Made by a program: the position numbers and the translations under genes. From an uncultured Clostridia bacterium (GTDB lineage Bacteria; Bacillota; Clostridia; Christensenellales; Borkfalkiaceae), in the NCBI GenBank assembly GCA_947589565.1, contig CANQBW010000017.1, positions 1 to 34,888 on the forward strand: DNA of 34,888 bases. The letters are read 5' to 3'. Below the pieces are notes generated by a model. The model ran no database searches. It was not told where the DNA came from and saw only the letters and a list, made by a program, of their open reading frames with translations. This document shows, piece by piece, positions 34,542-34,888 of the stretch. Within the stretch, counting starts at the first letter, position 1. The number at the start of each line of letters is the position of its first letter.

Positions 34542-34888
34542 CTACCTTATTGTGAGATCCTCAAAAGGACGAGATTCTTCGACGACGGCACCCTACGGGT
34601 GCCTGCTCAGAATGACAGCGATAAAAATTCTAAAATTATGTGTGCGAGCAAAACCACGCTTTTGCGCTGCACGCCCCTGTTTGCGCCCCGCGGGACGCAC
34701 ATTGTCGTGAAAGCGACAGAGAGGGCCAAGCAATTCAAGGCAAAAAAGCAAATTTCCTCGACAAAAATATTGCGCAGCAAGATTTTTGTCGAAACCCTTT
34801 ATTCTAAATTTACTGCGCGGAGCAGAATCGCCATTCTGCGGTAGCGCCCCCTATAGGCGCCCTACAGGACGCACATTGTCTTTTGAAA

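Larger units (their letters stand above)
33444..34888. repeat. Gene-free repeat island D
   Basis: No credible gene is found in these 1445 bases; reading frames here fall in repeats and lack ribosome sites. Contents: a perfect 12-bp hairpin (33580-33607), the GGGACAC hairpin (33618-33643), a ~55-bp direct repeat (about 33643-33695 and 34345-34395, containing an ACAGGC..CCTGT stem), long hairpin elements (33693-33785, 34460-34541), a 239-bp element with terminal inverted repeats (33862-34100), the 34119-34189 element, a diverged copy of the 140-bp block with an insertion (about 34190-34345), short elements (34393-34430 and 34566-34618, the second inverted), and the CGACAAAAAT hairpin (34759-34791) near the end. 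Confidence 0.85.

Overview
The window comes from a spore-forming, low-to-mid GC Gram-positive bacterium of the Clostridia type. The evidence is a spoIIR gene with a well-matched sigma-F promoter, good sigma-A promoters (TTGACA-17-TATAAT type), strong Shine-Dalgarno sites, a single-chain clostridial-type PurL, a [4Fe-4S]-type PurF, and a clostridial split of the last two purine steps. An uncultured gut lineage such as Christensenellales would fit, but that is inference. Nearly all named genes are ordinary housekeeping genes; the unusual material lies between them.

Layout. 1-2000: dnaK (cut by the window edge) and grpE on the minus strand. 2036-3430: spoIIR sitting between two repeat islands that share a 140-bp direct repeat. 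3431-5163: mnmA (TTG start), then tRNA-Arg(CCG) and an array of hairpin elements whose ends copy the tRNA 3' end. 5341-7261: a PlsC-like acyltransferase and a frameshifted GT4 glycosyltransferase behind a strong promoter with two palindromes. 7438-8315: a small orphan transcription unit and a RelB/DinJ-YafQ toxin-antitoxin pair. 8400-9706: an AqpZ-like aquaporin and a HAD-fold protein with divergent promoters. 10202-13763: the tightly overlapping operon tmk-rimM-trmD-rbgA-rnhB-yraN. 13833-15013: a YhcG/DUF1016 nuclease-like gene with a 51-bp-spaced palindromic repeat inside it and again upstream of its promoter. 15190-15668: a candidate structured RNA with its own promoter and terminator, then an 82-residue unknown protein. 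16062-17738: an M3 oligopeptidase. 31744 down to 17740: an 11-gene operon, purE-C-F-M-N-O-H(transformylase)-D-L-fhs-mutY, with a leader containing an intrinsic terminator. 31790-33443: an SDR oxidoreductase and a ZIP metal transporter. 33444-34888: gene-free repeat island.

How the genes work together. The purine operon encodes most of the route from phosphoribosylamine to IMP plus Fhs, which makes the 10-formyl-tetrahydrofolate used by PurN and the AICAR transformylase. PurB, PurK and PurA are not in the window. The tmk-to-yraN operon joins dTMP synthesis with ribosome and tRNA maturation.

Most interesting signal. The gene-free stretches are mosaics of several stem-loop families present in many copies. 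Their stems differ between copies but both arms change together (for example ATTCT/AGAAT, ATGTT/AACAT, ACCCT/AGGGT, ATTCC/GGAAT, ATCC/GGAT), while internal loop motifs (TTCTAYTG, CACGAGC, GAGTA) stay constant. This covariation, visible inside one window, argues that the folded form is what is maintained or copied.
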